From JAXLSZ01 sp046330315 (GTDB lineage: Bacteria > Actinomycetota > Thermoleophilia > Solirubrobacterales > 70-9): a stretch of 64,000 nt of DNA. Below are positions 24,466-34,329 of this stretch, one piece after another. The stretch is from positions 186,001 through 250,000 of the forward strand of contig JAXLSZ010000004.1 in NCBI GenBank assembly GCA_046330315.1. The letters run 5' to 3'. Position 1 is the first letter of the stretch, and the number at the start of each line of letters is the position of its first letter. The position numbers and the translations under genes were made by a program. The notes under the pieces are model-generated. The model saw nothing but the letters and a program-made list of their open reading frames with translations, was not told the DNA's origin and made no database searches.

Positions 24466-26336
24466 TGTACATCCGCTCCGACGAGAGGCGCCCCCGGATG
24501 AGCCAGGGCCTGGCCCTGCGGGTGGCGATCATGGGCGGGATCGGGGTCGCGCTGTTCGCGGTGATCTTCTTCCGCCTTTGGTTCCTGCAGGTTCTCTCCG
24601 GCGACAGGTACCTGGCCGAGGCGAACAACAACCGGACCAGGGAGATCCGTGTGGCGCCGCCGCGGGGCGACATCGTCGACCGCCGCGGCGCGGTATTGGT
24701 CGGCAACCGGACCTCGCTGGCGCTTCAGGTCAACCCGCAGAAGCTTCCCTCCGACCGAGCCGAGCGCCGGGTCGAGCTGGCCCGCCTCGGTCGGCTCACC
24801 GGCATGTCGCTGACCAGGGTCCGGAAGACCCTGCACGATGGGATCAAGGTGTCCGGGACGGCACCCGTGACGCTGCGCCAGGACGTCGGGCACGCGACCG
24901 TCTACTACCTGCAGGAGAATCGCGGCAGCTTCCCGGGGGTCGAGATCCAGTCCGTCTACATCCGCCGCTACCCGCAGGGGACGCTTGCGGCTCACCTGCT
25001 CGGAAGCGTCGGCGAGGTCGATAGCAAGGAGCTGAAGGAGCCTCGATACCGCGAGCTGAAGCCGGGCGACGAGATCGGCAAGGGCGGCGTCGAGTACACC
25101 TACGACCGCTACCTCCGCGGCGTGCCGGGACTGACCCGCTACCAGGTCGACTCGATGGGGGTTCCCACGAGCGGCGGCCGCCTGAGGTCGACCCCCCCGG
25201 AGCCCGGGGACGTGCTGAAGCTGACCATCGACCCGACCGTGCAGGCGGCCGGGGAGGCGGCCCTCGCCGCCCGCGGCCTGCCGGGCGGCTTCGTGACGAT
25301 GAACGTCGACAGCGGCCAGATCCTCGGGATGGGGTCCTACCCCACCTACGACCCGACGACCTTCACGCATCCACTCACCCAGAGCGAGGTCAACGCCCTG
25401 TTTCGGGACCCGGTCGCCGCCCCGCTCACCGATCGCGCCTCCTCCGGCCTTTACCCCACCGGTTCGACCTTCAAGCTGATCACCGCGATGGCGGCGCTCA
25501 GCGGGGGGGTGATCACTCCCTCGACCACGATCTACGACGGAGGTTCTCTGACCGTGGGGGGTGAGTCCTTCCAGAACGCAGGCGGCGCCTCATACGGGCC
25601 GCTGACGCTCGTCCCGGCGCTTCAGGTGTCCTCCGACGTCTTCTTTTACACCCTCGGGCTGAAGATGTGGGACAGCGGCCAGCTGCAGCGCTGGGCCCAC
25701 AAGCTGGGGATCGGCCGCCCGACCGGGCTCGACCTGCCCGAGCAGGCGACCGGGTTGCTGCCGACCCAGAGTTGGCGAAACCACCTCTACAAGCAGGGTC
25801 TAACCGACCGGCCCTGGTCGGCCGGGGACAACATCCAGCTCGCCACGGGCCAGGGCGATCTTCAGACCAACCCCCTGCAGATGGCCATCGCGTACGCGAC
25901 CGTGGCGAACGGCGGCCGTGTGGTGACGCCGCACGTGGGGATGGAGATCGACGATCCCGCCGGGCGGGTCGTCCAGGAGATCGACCCGGGACCGCGCCGC
26001 CACGTCACGATCGATCCCGAGTACCGCTCGCTGATCCTCGAGGGCCTGCACGAGGCCGCCCAGGCTCCCGGCGGGACCTCCTACGGCGTCTTCGGGGGGT
26101 TTCCGATCCCGGTGGCGGGCAAGACCGGGACCGCCCAGCGTCCCCCCAACCCCGACCAGTCCTGGTACATCGTGCTCTCGCCCTACCCGAACCCGAAGCT
26201 GGTCACCGCTGTGACCATCGAGCGTGGCGGGTTCGGGGCCGACTCGGCGGCCCCGGCGGCGCTGTCGATTCTCTCCGCCTACTACCACGCCCACAACAGC
26301 GGTGCGGCCGGGCCCAACGGGGGGAGTCCGGGCTGA
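24465..26336 (+). CDS. mrdA: Penicillin-binding protein 2 (elongation transpeptidase)
   Basis: 623 aa class B PBP. An N-terminal cytoplasmic tail and single membrane anchor (about 20-45) are followed by the pedestal domain and the transpeptidase domain with S-T-F-K (near residue 334, in YPTGSTFKLITAM), SSD in LQVSSDVFFYTLG and KTGT (near 553). Cross-links peptidoglycan with RodA during elongation. Overlaps mreD and rodA by TGATG junctions, implying translational coupling. Confidence 0.95.
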   Translation: MYIRSDERRPRMSQGLALRVAIMGGIGVALFAVIFFRLWFLQVLSGDRYLAEANNNRTREIRVAPPRGDIVDRRGAVLVGNRTSLALQVNPQKLPSDRAERRVELARLGRLTGMSLTRVRKTLHDGIKVSGTAPVTLRQDVGHATVYYLQENRGSFPGVEIQSVYIRRYPQGTLAAHLLGSVGEVDSKELKEPRYRELKPGDEIGKGGVEYTYDRYLRGVPGLTRYQVDSMGVPTSGGRLRSTPPEPGDVLKLTIDPTVQAAGEAALAARGLPGGFVTMNVDSGQILGMGSYPTYDPTTFTHPLTQSEVNALFRDPVAAPLTDRASSGLYPTGSTFKLITAMAALSGGVITPSTTIYDGGSLTVGGESFQNAGGASYGPLTLVPALQVSSDVFFYTLGLKMWDSGQLQRWAHKLGIGRPTGLDLPEQATGLLPTQSWRNHLYKQGLTDRPWSAGDNIQLATGQGDLQTNPLQMAIAYATVANGGRVVTPHVGMEIDDPAGRVVQEIDPGPRRHVTIDPEYRSLILEGLHEAAQAPGGTSYGVFGGFPIPVAGKTGTAQRPPNPDQSWYIVLSPYPNPKLVTAVTIERGGFGADSAAPAALSILSAYYHAHNSGAAGPNGGSPG

Positions 26337-27532
26337 TGTACGCGACCCGCGCCGCCCGGGCGCGCCCAGAGCCCTTCGCGGCCCGGCCGAGCATCACCGA
26401 GCGCCTCGGCATCCCCTACATGGACGGGCCGATGGCGCTGGCCGCGATCGGCCTGATCGCCTTCAGCGTCTTCACCCTCGGCCAGGCGACCCGCGGCGAC
26501 GTCCCCGGCGACCCCAACTACTTCGTCGAGCGGCAGGCGATCTACGCGATCCTCGGAATCGCCGGGATGTTCCTGCTCACCCGCGTCGACTACTCGCGGT
26601 TCCGCGAGCTCCGGGTCGGCATCTACACGCTGCTCTGCGCCAGCGTCTCGATGGTCTTCTTCTTCGGCTTCGCCGCCCGCGGGTCGCGGCGCGCCTTCGA
26701 CCTGCCCTTCTTCAGCTTCCAGCCCTCGGAGCTGGGCAAGGTGCTGCTCGCTCTCGCCCTCGCGGGGTTCGTGATCGACGGCTCCCGGCGCGGCTCGGCG
26801 GCTCAGCGGACCGCCCGCTACCTGTTCCTGGGCCTTGCCCCGGCGGCCCTCGTCTTCCTGCAGCCGGACCTCGGGACGGCGCTCGTCTACGGGGTGATCA
26901 CCCTCTCCGTGATGTTCTTCGCGGGGATCCGCTGGACCCACTTCGCGGCCATCGGGGCCGGGCTTGCCGCTATCGTCACTGTCGTACTCGTTGTGGCCCC
27001 GATGCTCGGCACCCCCGTTCTGAAGGGCTACCAGGAGCAAAGGCTTACATCATTCCTACACCCAAGTGCGGACCCCAGCGACGCCGGTTACCAGCAGAAC
27101 CAGGCCAAGATCGCGATCGGCTCCGGTCAGAAGACCGGGCGCGGCGACAGGGCCAGCCAGACCCGGCTCGACTTCGTTCCCGAGCGCCACACCGACTTCA
27201 TCTTCGCGGTGATCGGGGAGCGCTATGGATTCCTCGGGGCCGCCTTCGTCCTGTCCCTATACGCCCTGCTCATCTGGCGGGCCCTGCGGACCGTGACGCT
27301 CTCAAAGAACTTGTACGGGACCCTGGTCGCGGGCGGCCTCGCCGCCATGCTTATGTTCCAGGTCTTCGTCAACGTGGGGATGAGCCTCGGCATCATGCCC
27401 ATCACCGGCATTCCCTTGCCGCTGATGAGCTACGGAGGCTCGTCCGTGATCGCCACCTTCCTGGCGGTCGGCGTGCTCGAGAGCATTCACATGCAGGCGC
27501 GGCTCAGCCAGAAGGGCCGATGGGCGTACTGA
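26336..27532 (+). CDS. rodA: RodA peptidoglycan glycosyltransferase (SEDS family)
   Basis: 398 aa with about ten membrane segments. SEDS signatures: FQPSELGKVLLALALAGF, LQPDLGTALVYG, QNQAKIAIGSGQ ... FVPERHTDFIFAVIGE and GIPLPLMSYGGSSVIATFLAVG. Polymerises lipid II together with PBP2 encoded just upstream. ATG 26336 overlaps the mrdA stop. The final conserved PLMSYGGSS block is intact, so the gene is full length. Confidence 0.95.
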   Translation: MYATRAARARPEPFAARPSITERLGIPYMDGPMALAAIGLIAFSVFTLGQATRGDVPGDPNYFVERQAIYAILGIAGMFLLTRVDYSRFRELRVGIYTLLCASVSMVFFFGFAARGSRRAFDLPFFSFQPSELGKVLLALALAGFVIDGSRRGSAAQRTARYLFLGLAPAALVFLQPDLGTALVYGVITLSVMFFAGIRWTHFAAIGAGLAAIVTVVLVVAPMLGTPVLKGYQEQRLTSFLHPSADPSDAGYQQNQAKIAIGSGQKTGRGDRASQTRLDFVPERHTDFIFAVIGERYGFLGAAFVLSLYALLIWRALRTVTLSKNLYGTLVAGGLAAMLMFQVFVNVGMSLGIMPITGIPLPLMSYGGSSVIATFLAVGVLESIHMQARLSQKGRWAY

Positions 27533-27554
27533 CCCATCAACTGAGCTGAGGTAA

Positions 27555-29396
27555 ATGAAGAAGACAATCCTGGTTTCCGCCGATCGCGGCGAGACTCGCG
27601 TGGCCGTGCTCGAGACCAAGAGCAAGGGCGCAAAGCGGGAGGTGGCCGAGCTCTACGTCGAGCGACGCGGCCGTCGCTCGATCGTCGGCAACATCTACAA
27701 GGGCAAGGTGGACAACGTCCTGCCCGGCATGGAGGCCGCGTTCGTGGACATCGGCCTCGAAAGAAACGGCTTCCTGCACGTGGACGAGATCGTGCTGCCG
27801 AGCGGCGAGGCGGTGCCTCGCCGCGGCCGCGGCAAGGGCCGGAGGATCGACGAGCTGATCAAGCCGGGCCAGGAGATCGTCGTGCAGGTGGTCAAGGACC
27901 CGCTGAAGAGCAAGGGCGCGAGGCTCTCGATGCACGTCTCGATCGCCGGGCGCTACCTCGTCTATGCGCCGCAGGGGAGCGGGGTGGGGGTGAGCCGCCG
28001 GCTCACCGACCGCGAGCGAGACCGGCTGCGCAAGATGGTCGAGCGCACCTACAAGGGGCCTGGGGGGCTGATCATCCGCACCGCGGCCCACGGCGCCAGA
28101 AAGGCCGACTTCGTGCGCGAGATCGAATACCTGCACCGCCTGCACGCGGTGCTGGAGCGGCGCACCGCCGACGCCAAGGCTCCGGTCCTGGTCTTCCAGG
28201 AGGCCGACCTGCCGGTCCGGGTGCTCCGCGACGTCTTCCTCAGCGACTTCGAGGGGGCGATCATCGACTCGCCCAAGCAGCTCGAGCGGGTGACCAGCTT
28301 CTTCCAGCGCACCGCGCCGGAGCTGGTCTCCAAGGTCGAGCTCTACGAGGGCCGCAAGCCGCTGTTCGAGAAGTGGGACATCGAAAGGGAGATCGACTCG
28401 ACGCTGAACCGCCGGGTCGAGCTCCCCTCGGGCGGCTACCTGGTGATCGACTACGCCGAGGCCCTGACGGTGATCGACGTCAACAGCGGCTCCTTCACCG
28501 GTCGCGGCAAGGGGGGGCTGGAGGAGACCATCACCCGGGTCAACACCGAGGCCGCCGAGGAGTCGGTGCGCCAGCTCCGCCTCCGCGACATCGGCGGCAT
28601 CATCGTCATCGACTTCATCGACATGGCGAGGGCGCGCAACCGCGAGAAGGTCCTGAAGACGCTCCGCAAGGCGCTCGACGCCGACAAGTCGAAGAGCTAC
28701 GTGGTCGAGGTCTCGCCGCTGGGGCTGGTCGAGATGACCCGCCAGAACGTCACCGACGGCGTCCGCGAGATCCTCACCGTCCCCTGCCCGACCTGCGAGG
28801 GGGAGGGCGTCGTGCTCTCCGCCGAGACCGTCGCGCTGGAGGGGCTGCGGAAGCTGCACGACATCGTCGCCGAGAACCCGCGCCCCGAGGCCTTCCTGAT
28901 CCGGGCGCACCCGAAGGTCGCGGCGGAGCTGATCGACCCCGAGAGCGGGCTGGCCGAGTTCGAGGCCTCCAGCGGCAAGCAGTTCCACTTCGAGGGCGGC
29001 GAGGCGCTGCCGATCGAGAGCTTCCAGGTGGTGGACTCCGGGACCCGGGCGAAGATCGAGGAGCGGGCCCTCCCCTTCAAGGTTGGCGAGGAGGTCCTGG
29101 TGGCGATCGAGGAGCCCCACATGTACAACGCCGACGACGCGATCGCCCGGGTCGACTCCTACATCGTCAGCGTCACCGGCGGCGGCCCCTTCGTGGGCGA
29201 GCGCAAGCTGGTTCGGATCGAGCGGGTCGAGCGCTCGGCCGCGGTGGCCTCGCTCCCGGACGGCGGCTCGGCCAACGGCGACGCCCCGGGCGGGTCCGGG
29301 AACGGCTCCGAGCAGCTAGAATCCTCCGGCTCCGGCAGGCGTGGAGGCAGCCGCAGAGGCAGCCGCGGTCGCTCGCGCGCCGCCGGGAAGGACTAG
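27555..29396 (+). CDS. rng: Ribonuclease E/G
   Basis: 613 aa. An S1-like RNA-binding domain (IVGNIYKGKVDNVLPGMEAAFVDIG) is followed by the RNase H-like/5' sensor region, then the catalytic Mg-binding Asp motifs TVIDVNSGSFTG and GGIIVIDFIDMARARNREKV, and the zinc-link CPTCEGEG. After this comes a TRAM-like beta domain (about 510-575), then a Gly/Ser/Arg-rich tail (RRGGSRRGSRGRSRAAGKD) likely to bind RNA. No RNase E degradosome scaffold, so nearer RNase G. Probably starts an operon with rplU-rpmA; a TGAGGTAA stretch lies upstream of ATG 27555. Confidence 0.93.
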   Translation: MKKTILVSADRGETRVAVLETKSKGAKREVAELYVERRGRRSIVGNIYKGKVDNVLPGMEAAFVDIGLERNGFLHVDEIVLPSGEAVPRRGRGKGRRIDELIKPGQEIVVQVVKDPLKSKGARLSMHVSIAGRYLVYAPQGSGVGVSRRLTDRERDRLRKMVERTYKGPGGLIIRTAAHGARKADFVREIEYLHRLHAVLERRTADAKAPVLVFQEADLPVRVLRDVFLSDFEGAIIDSPKQLERVTSFFQRTAPELVSKVELYEGRKPLFEKWDIEREIDSTLNRRVELPSGGYLVIDYAEALTVIDVNSGSFTGRGKGGLEETITRVNTEAAEESVRQLRLRDIGGIIVIDFIDMARARNREKVLKTLRKALDADKSKSYVVEVSPLGLVEMTRQNVTDGVREILTVPCPTCEGEGVVLSAETVALEGLRKLHDIVAENPRPEAFLIRAHPKVAAELIDPESGLAEFEASSGKQFHFEGGEALPIESFQVVDSGTRAKIEERALPFKVGEEVLVAIEEPHMYNADDAIARVDSYIVSVTGGGPFVGERKLVRIERVERSAAVASLPDGGSANGDAPGGSGNGSEQLESSGSGRRGGSRRGSRGRSRAAGKD

Positions 29397-29404
29397 ACCC
29401 GGCC

Positions 29405-30088
29405 ATGGACACGTACGCAGTCATCGAGAGCGGAGGCAAGCAGTACAAGGTCGAGGAGGGCACCGCCCTGCTCGTCGACCGCCTGCCCGAGAAGGAGGGC
29501 TCGAAGGTCAGCCTCAGGGCGGTGATGTTCCGCGACGAGCAGGTGGTCGCGGACCCCTCCTCGCTGCAGAAGGTGAAGGTCGAGGCGACGGTCGCCGAGC
29601 ACCTGCGCGGCCCGAAGGTGAAGGTCTTCAAGTACAAGGCCAAGAAGGGCTACCGGCGGCGGGCCGGACACCGCTCCGAGCTCACCAAGCTCGAGGTGAC
29701 CGAGGTGAGGATGCTGACCCGGAAGCCGGCCGGGAAGGCCGAGGCGAAGCCCAAGGCCGGGACGGCGAGCGCGGCGAAGGCAAAGCCCCGGGCGAAGCCC
29801 AAGCCCGCGGCGAAGCCCGCGGCGGACGCTAAGCCCGCGGCGAAGGCAGGGTCCGCGTCGAAGGCAGAGCCAGCGGAGGCCAAGACAAAGGCGGAGGTTT
29901 CCGGCGCGGAGGTGAAGACGGGAGCAGCCGGGAAGCCGGCCCCCAAGGCGCCGGCGAAGAAGCCGGCGGCCCGCAAACCGACGGGCAAGAAGCCCGCCGA
30001 GAAGAAGCCCGCCGCGAAGAAGCCGGCGGCCCGCAAGCCCGCCGCGAAGAAGCCGGCGGCGAAGCAGGAGGACTCCGATGGCTCATAA
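29405..30088 (+). CDS. rplU: 50S ribosomal protein L21 with long histone H1-like tail
   Basis: 227 aa. Residues 1 to about 105 are a normal L21 ([38 protein letters not shown]). The rest, about 120 residues, is almost only Lys, Ala, Pro, Thr and Arg, with repeated [13 protein letters not shown] units like eukaryotic H1 tails or the basic tail of mycobacterial HupB. The tail is in frame without interruption and has the same high GC, so it is a real extension, not a frameshift. The last 11 bases overlap rpmA. ATG 29405 is the only L21 start that fits. Confidence 0.95.
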   Translation: MDTYAVIESGGKQYKVEEGTALLVDRLPEKEGSKVSLRAVMFRDEQVVADPSSLQKVKVEATVAEHLRGPKVKVFKYKAKKGYRRRAGHRSELTKLEVTEVRMLTRKPAGKAEAKPKAGTASAAKAKPRAKPKPAAKPAADAKPAAKAGSASKAEPAEAKTKAEVSGAEVKTGAAGKPAPKAPAKKPAARKPTGKKPAEKKPAAKKPAARKPAAKKPAAKQEDSDGS

Positions 30089-30329
30089 GAAGGGGCTCGG
30101 ATCGAGCCGCAACGGTCGCGACTCCAACCCGAAGATGCTCGGCGTCAAGGTGTTCGCCGGCGAGCGGGTGAGCGGCGGCGAGATCATCGTCCGCCAGCGG
30201 GGCACCCGCTTCCGGCCCGGAGAGGGCACCGGCCTGGGCCGAGACCACACGATCTTCGCGACCCGCGCCGGCGTGGTCGAGTTCAAGCCGGCCCGCCGGG
30301 GCCGCACGATCAGCGTCGCCGAGGACTGA
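30078..30329 (+). CDS. rpmA: 50S ribosomal protein L27
   Basis: 83 aa. Starts directly with [19 protein letters not shown], the mature form that reaches the peptidyl-transferase centre; there is no cleavable N-terminal extension of the Firmicutes type. Core [21 protein letters not shown] is intact. ATG 30078 lies inside the end of rplU, so translation is probably coupled. Confidence 0.97.
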   Translation: MAHKKGLGSSRNGRDSNPKMLGVKVFAGERVSGGEIIVRQRGTRFRPGEGTGLGRDHTIFATRAGVVEFKPARRGRTISVAED

Positions 30330-30468
30330 GATACCGGCCCCCCGGCCGGCGCGCCCTGTCAGCGGATGGGGCCCGCCATTCCGGCGCTCCACGGCGGGTG
30401 CTCGGAACGGGTCCTCCCGCCCGGCGCCACCCGCCGGAGGAGGGCGATCCCTCGTCATCATCTAGCCC

Positions 30469-31779
30469 GTGCTCTACGACCGCGCGAAGATCCACGTGGA
30501 GGGCGGGCGCGGCGGCGACGGCTGCGTGTCGTTCCGTCGCGAGGCCCACGTCCCCAGAGGCGGGCCCGACGGCGGGGACGGCGGGCACGGCGGCAACGTC
30601 GTGCTCTTCTGCGATCCCTCCAGGCGCGACCTCGGCGCGATCCGCGGCTCCAGGCACTTCCGGGCCGGCCGCGGCAGGCACGGCGAGGGCTCGAACCGCC
30701 ACGGAGCGAGGGGCGAGGACCGGGTGATCCCGGTCGCCCCCGGGACGAGCGCGGTGGCCGTGGACGGGACTCGCTACGACCTGCTCGAGCCCGGCCGTCG
30801 AGCAGTGGTGGCCCGCGGCGGGCGAGGAGGCCACGGCAACAAGCGGTTCGCCGCCTCCACGCGCCAGGCTCCGCGCTTCGCCGAGCGGGGCACGGACGGC
30901 GAGTCCGGCTGGATCGAGTTGCGCCTCCGGCTGCTCGCCGACGCCGGGCTGGTCGGCCTGCCGAACGCCGGGAAGTCCTCGCTGCTGGCCGCGCTCACCC
31001 GTGCCTCGCCGAAGGTGGCCGACTACCCGTTCACGACCACCGAACCCGTGCTCGGGACGATCTCCGACGATCGCCGCCAGGTCGTCGTCGCCGACATCCC
31101 GGGGCTGATCGAGGGCGCCGCGGGCGGAGCCGGGCTGGGCCACGAGTTCCTCGCCCACGTCGAGCGCTGCGCGCTGCTGGTCCACCTGGTCGACATCGCC
31201 CCCGCCGGGGGCGACCCCGAGCGCGACTACGAGACGGTTCGCGGCGAGCTCCGCTCCTACGGGTCGGGGCTCGAGTCGCTTCCGGAGATCCTCGTCCTCT
31301 CGAAGCGGGACCTGCTGACGCCCGGGGAGGCCGGCAGCGCGGTGGAGCGCTGGAAGCGGCGCCTGGGGGACCGGGTGCTCGGCGTGGTCGCGGTCTCCTC
31401 GGCGACCGGGGAGGGGGTCTCCGGGCTGAGCCGGCTGATCGTCTCGAGCGTCCCGGAGCGTGCCGCGCCCGCCGTCCCCGGCAGCGGAGGCCGCGAGGCC
31501 GCGCCCTCGGGCTTCGACGCGGAGCACCGTGTGTATCGACCCGAGGGAGAGGGGGGCTATCGCGTCGAGCGCGAGGACGGCGCCTTCCGCATCCACGGCC
31601 GCGGGGTCGAGATGCTCTTCGAGCGTCACGACCTCTCCAACCCCGAGGCGCTCGACTACCTCGAGCAGAGGCTCACCGAGATGGGAGTCGTCGCGGCGCT
31701 GCGCTCGGCGGGCTTCGAGCCGGGCGATGAGGTGCGGATCGGGGACCGGGAGTTCGAGCTCCACCCCGGGGCTTCCTAG
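30469..31779 (+). CDS. obgE: GTPase Obg/CgtA
   Basis: 436 aa. A glycine-rich Obg domain (GGRGGDGCVSFRREAHVPRG, GGDGGHGGNV) is followed by the G domain with P-loop GLPNAGKSSLL and DIPGLIEGA, and a C-terminal OCT domain (YRVEREDGAFRIHGRGVEML). Acts in 50S assembly and the stringent response. GTG start at 30469. Its TAG stop forms part of the proB -10 box. Confidence 0.95.
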   Translation: MLYDRAKIHVEGGRGGDGCVSFRREAHVPRGGPDGGDGGHGGNVVLFCDPSRRDLGAIRGSRHFRAGRGRHGEGSNRHGARGEDRVIPVAPGTSAVAVDGTRYDLLEPGRRAVVARGGRGGHGNKRFAASTRQAPRFAERGTDGESGWIELRLRLLADAGLVGLPNAGKSSLLAALTRASPKVADYPFTTTEPVLGTISDDRRQVVVADIPGLIEGAAGGAGLGHEFLAHVERCALLVHLVDIAPAGGDPERDYETVRGELRSYGSGLESLPEILVLSKRDLLTPGEAGSAVERWKRRLGDRVLGVVAVSSATGEGVSGLSRLIVSSVPERAAPAVPGSGGREAAPSGFDAEHRVYRPEGEGGYRVEREDGAFRIHGRGVEMLFERHDLSNPEALDYLEQRLTEMGVVAALRSAGFEPGDEVRIGDREFELHPGAS

Positions 31780-31782
31780 ACT
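31777..31782 (+). promoter_or_regulatory. -10 box TAGACT, leaderless proB
   Basis: Overlaps the obgE stop codon and ends 9 nt before the proB ATG. Confidence 0.55.
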
Positions 31783-31791
31783 TGGCGCGCC

Positions 31792-32880
31792 ATGACCCTC
31801 GTAGCGAAGCTGGGCTCCTCGATAGTCGCCGCCGACGACGGCGAGCTGCGGACCGACGTCCTCGACTCGGTTTGCGCGCAGGTCGCCGAGCTGCGCAACG
31901 GGGGCGAGCCGGTGGTGATGGTCACCTCCGGGGCGATCGCGCGCGGCATCCGCGTGATGGGGCTGGGGGGCAGGCCCGGCGCCATTGACGAGCTGCAGGC
32001 CGCCTCGGCGGTCGGCCAGGGGGACCTCTTCCGTGCCTACGAGGGCCGCCTCGACGGGCACGGGGTGCACGCGGCGCAGGTGCTTCTGACCGCATCCGAC
32101 CTCGCCGCCAGGACCAACTACCTCAACGCCCGCCAGACCCTGCGCCGTCTGCTCGACTGGGGGGTTGTGCCGGTGATCAACGAGAACGACACCACCGCCA
32201 CCGACGAGATCACCTTCGGCGACAACGACTTCCTGGCGGCCCAGGCCGCGATCCTGCTCGACGCGCGGCTCCTCGTCCTCCTCACCGACACCGACGGGCT
32301 GCACACGGCCGACCCCCGCAGCGACCCCGGCGCCGAGCTGGTCCGCGAGGTCTCCGGCCCGTCGGCCCTCTCGGGGGTGCGGATCGGCGACCGCACCTCC
32401 GCCTTCGGGTCGGGGGGCATGCGCAGCAAGGTCGCCGCCGCGGAGATGGCGGCCGAGGCCGGGATCCCGGCGGTGATCTGCAACGGCACGGCCCACGGCA
32501 CGCTCCTCGAGGCGTCGGCCGGTGGCGGGGTGGGCACGGCCTTCGCCCCGCGGGGCGGCAAGGCCCCGAGCTTCAAGCTGTGGCTCAAGCACGCCAAGCC
32601 CGTGCACGGGCGCCTGGCGGTCGACCCGGGCGCGGCCCGCGTGTTGCGCGAGAGCGGCTCGAGCCTGCTGCCGGTGGGGATCACCGGCGTCGAGGGCACC
32701 TTCGCGGCGGGGGACGCCGTCGAGGTGGTCTCCGACGGCGAGGTGATCGGCAAGGGGATCGTCAACTACTCCTCGGCCGAGGTGCAGCGGATCAAGGGCA
32801 TGAAGTCCGCCGAGGTGCGCGAGCTGCTGCCCCACGCCGCCGAGGAGGCGGTGCACCGGGACTACTTCGTGCTGGCTTGA
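31792..32880 (+). CDS. proB: Glutamate 5-kinase
   Basis: 362 aa. Amino-acid kinase domain (LVAKLGSSIV, VTSGAIARGI, VINENDTTATDEITFGDNDFLAAQ) and C-terminal PUA domain (about 275-350). First step of proline synthesis from glutamate; ProA follows after a repeat array. ATG 31792 lies 9 nt after TAGACT. The last codons and stop are part of a 25-bp tandem repeat. Confidence 0.95.
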   Translation: MTLVAKLGSSIVAADDGELRTDVLDSVCAQVAELRNGGEPVVMVTSGAIARGIRVMGLGGRPGAIDELQAASAVGQGDLFRAYEGRLDGHGVHAAQVLLTASDLAARTNYLNARQTLRRLLDWGVVPVINENDTTATDEITFGDNDFLAAQAAILLDARLLVLLTDTDGLHTADPRSDPGAELVREVSGPSALSGVRIGDRTSAFGSGGMRSKVAAAEMAAEAGIPAVICNGTAHGTLLEASAGGGVGTAFAPRGGKAPSFKLWLKHAKPVHGRLAVDPGAARVLRESGSSLLPVGITGVEGTFAAGDAVEVVSDGEVIGKGIVNYSSAEVQRIKGMKSAEVRELLPHAAEEAVHRDYFVLA

Positions 32881-32968
32881 GCCGCCGGCCCCGGTGCTGG
32901 CTTGAGCCGCCGGCCCCGGTGCTGGGCTGAGCCGCCGGCCGCGGTGCTGGGCTGAGCCGCCGGCCGCG
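32869..32968. repeat. 25-bp tandem repeat spanning the proB stop
   Basis: Four 25-bp units (GTGCTGGCTTGAGCCGCCGG plus CCCCG). Units 1-2 and 3-4 differ at two positions. The first encodes the last residues and TGA of proB; every unit has TGA at the same place. Confidence 0.9.
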
Positions 32969-33050
32969 CCCTGCCTCGGGGCCCGGGGGAAGCCGCATTC
33001 CGCAGTGCCGGCCGGGCTCGGGGCCCGCGCCCCGGGTCGGCGCCGGGGGC

Positions 33051-33056
33051 TACCCT
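33051..33056 (+). promoter_or_regulatory. -10 box TACCCT, leaderless proA
   Basis: Ends 7 nt before the proA ATG, so proA has its own promoter despite following proB. Confidence 0.5.
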
Positions 33057-33063
33057 TTGCGCG

Positions 33064-34329
33064 ATGGCAACCACCACGACAGGCGTCGCGGAGGCCTGCG
33101 CCGCGGCCGCCGGGGCCTCCCACGCGCTTGCGCGCGCCTCCACGCGAGACAAGGACGCCGCCCTGGAGGCGATCGCCGGCCTGCTCGCCGAGCGGACCGC
33201 AGCGATCCTCGAGGCCAACGCCGCGGACCTCGCCGACGGGCGGGCGGCGTCGCTGAGCGACTCCCTGCGCGACCGGCTCACGCTCACCCCCGAGCGGGTC
33301 GGCGCGATGGCCGAGGGCGTGCGGGCGATCGCGGCGCTGCCGGACCCCGTGGGCGAGGAGATCGAGCGCCGCACCCTGGCGAGCGGAATCGAGCTCCGCA
33401 AGGTGCGGGTCCCGCTCGGGGTCGTCGCGGTGGTCTACGAGGCGCGGCCGAACGTGACGATCGACTGCGCCGCGCTGACCATCAAGAGCGGCAACGCGAT
33501 CGTGCTGCGCGGCTCGAGCTACGCCGAGCGCTCGAACGGCGTGCTGGCCGCCCTCGCCCGGGAGGGCGCGGCGCAGGCCGGCCTGCCCGAGGACTCCGTG
33601 GTCCTGCTCGGCGCCGGAGGGCGCGAGCAGCTCGGCGAGCTGGCGACCCAGGACGGGGTCGTGGACCTGCTGATCCCGCGGGGCGGCGAGGGCCTCAAGC
33701 AGGCGCTGAGGGAGGTCGCGACGGTCCCGGTGATGTACGCGGCGGCGGGCAACTGCCACGTCTACGTCCACTCCGACGCGGACCTGGAGATGGCCCGGGC
33801 TATCGCCTACAACGCCAAGGTGGATCGCCCGGGAGTCTGCAACTCGGCCGAGACGCTGCTCGTCGACGAGCAGGTGGCGTCCGCCTTCCTGCCCGGGATC
33901 CTCACCGACCTCGCCGCGGCGGGGGTAGAGCTGCGCGGCGACGAGCGCACCCGGGGCGCCGCCGGGGGAGTCGCGGTCGCCGAAGCAGCGGCGGAGGATT
34001 GGGACACCGAGTATCTGGACATGAAGATGGCGGTCGGCGTGGTCGACTCGCTCGAGGAGGCGATCGAGCACGTCAACCGCCACGGCAGCGGGCACTCGGA
34101 GGCGATCGTCACGGAGTCCGAGCAGGCGGCGGAGGAGTTCACCACCGGGGTCGACGCGGCGGCGGTCTACGTCAACGCCTCGACCCGCTTCACCGACGGC
34201 TTCGAGTACGGGATGGGCGCCGAGATCGGCAACTCCACGCAGAAGCTGCACGCGCGGGGGCCGATCGGGCTGCGCGAGCTGACGACCTTCAAGTACGTCG
34301 GCCGCGGCCGCGGCCAGGTGCGTGGCTAG
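33064..34329 (+). CDS. proA: Gamma-glutamyl phosphate reductase
   Basis: 421 aa, aldehyde dehydrogenase fold. Motifs VRVPLGVVAVVYEARPNVT, LRGSSYA and the active-site Cys in DRPGVCNSAETLLV; also MGAEIGNSTQKLHARGPIGL near the end. Second step of proline synthesis, using NADPH. ATG 33064; the end overlaps nadD by 8 bases. Confidence 0.96.
   Translation: MATTTTGVAEACAAAAGASHALARASTRDKDAALEAIAGLLAERTAAILEANAADLADGRAASLSDSLRDRLTLTPERVGAMAEGVRAIAALPDPVGEEIERRTLASGIELRKVRVPLGVVAVVYEARPNVTIDCAALTIKSGNAIVLRGSSYAERSNGVLAALAREGAAQAGLPEDSVVLLGAGGREQLGELATQDGVVDLLIPRGGEGLKQALREVATVPVMYAAAGNCHVYVHSDADLEMARAIAYNAKVDRPGVCNSAETLLVDEQVASAFLPGILTDLAAAGVELRGDERTRGAAGGVAVAEAAAEDWDTEYLDMKMAVGVVDSLEEAIEHVNRHGSGHSEAIVTESEQAAEEFTTGVDAAAVYVNASTRFTDGFEYGMGAEIGNSTQKLHARGPIGLRELTTFKYVGRGRGQVRG

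Noticed and set aside
29700..30088. A frameshift creating the L21 tail
   Set aside because: The tail continues the L21 frame, has consistent Lys/Ala/Pro composition and ends with the expected overlap into rpmA.
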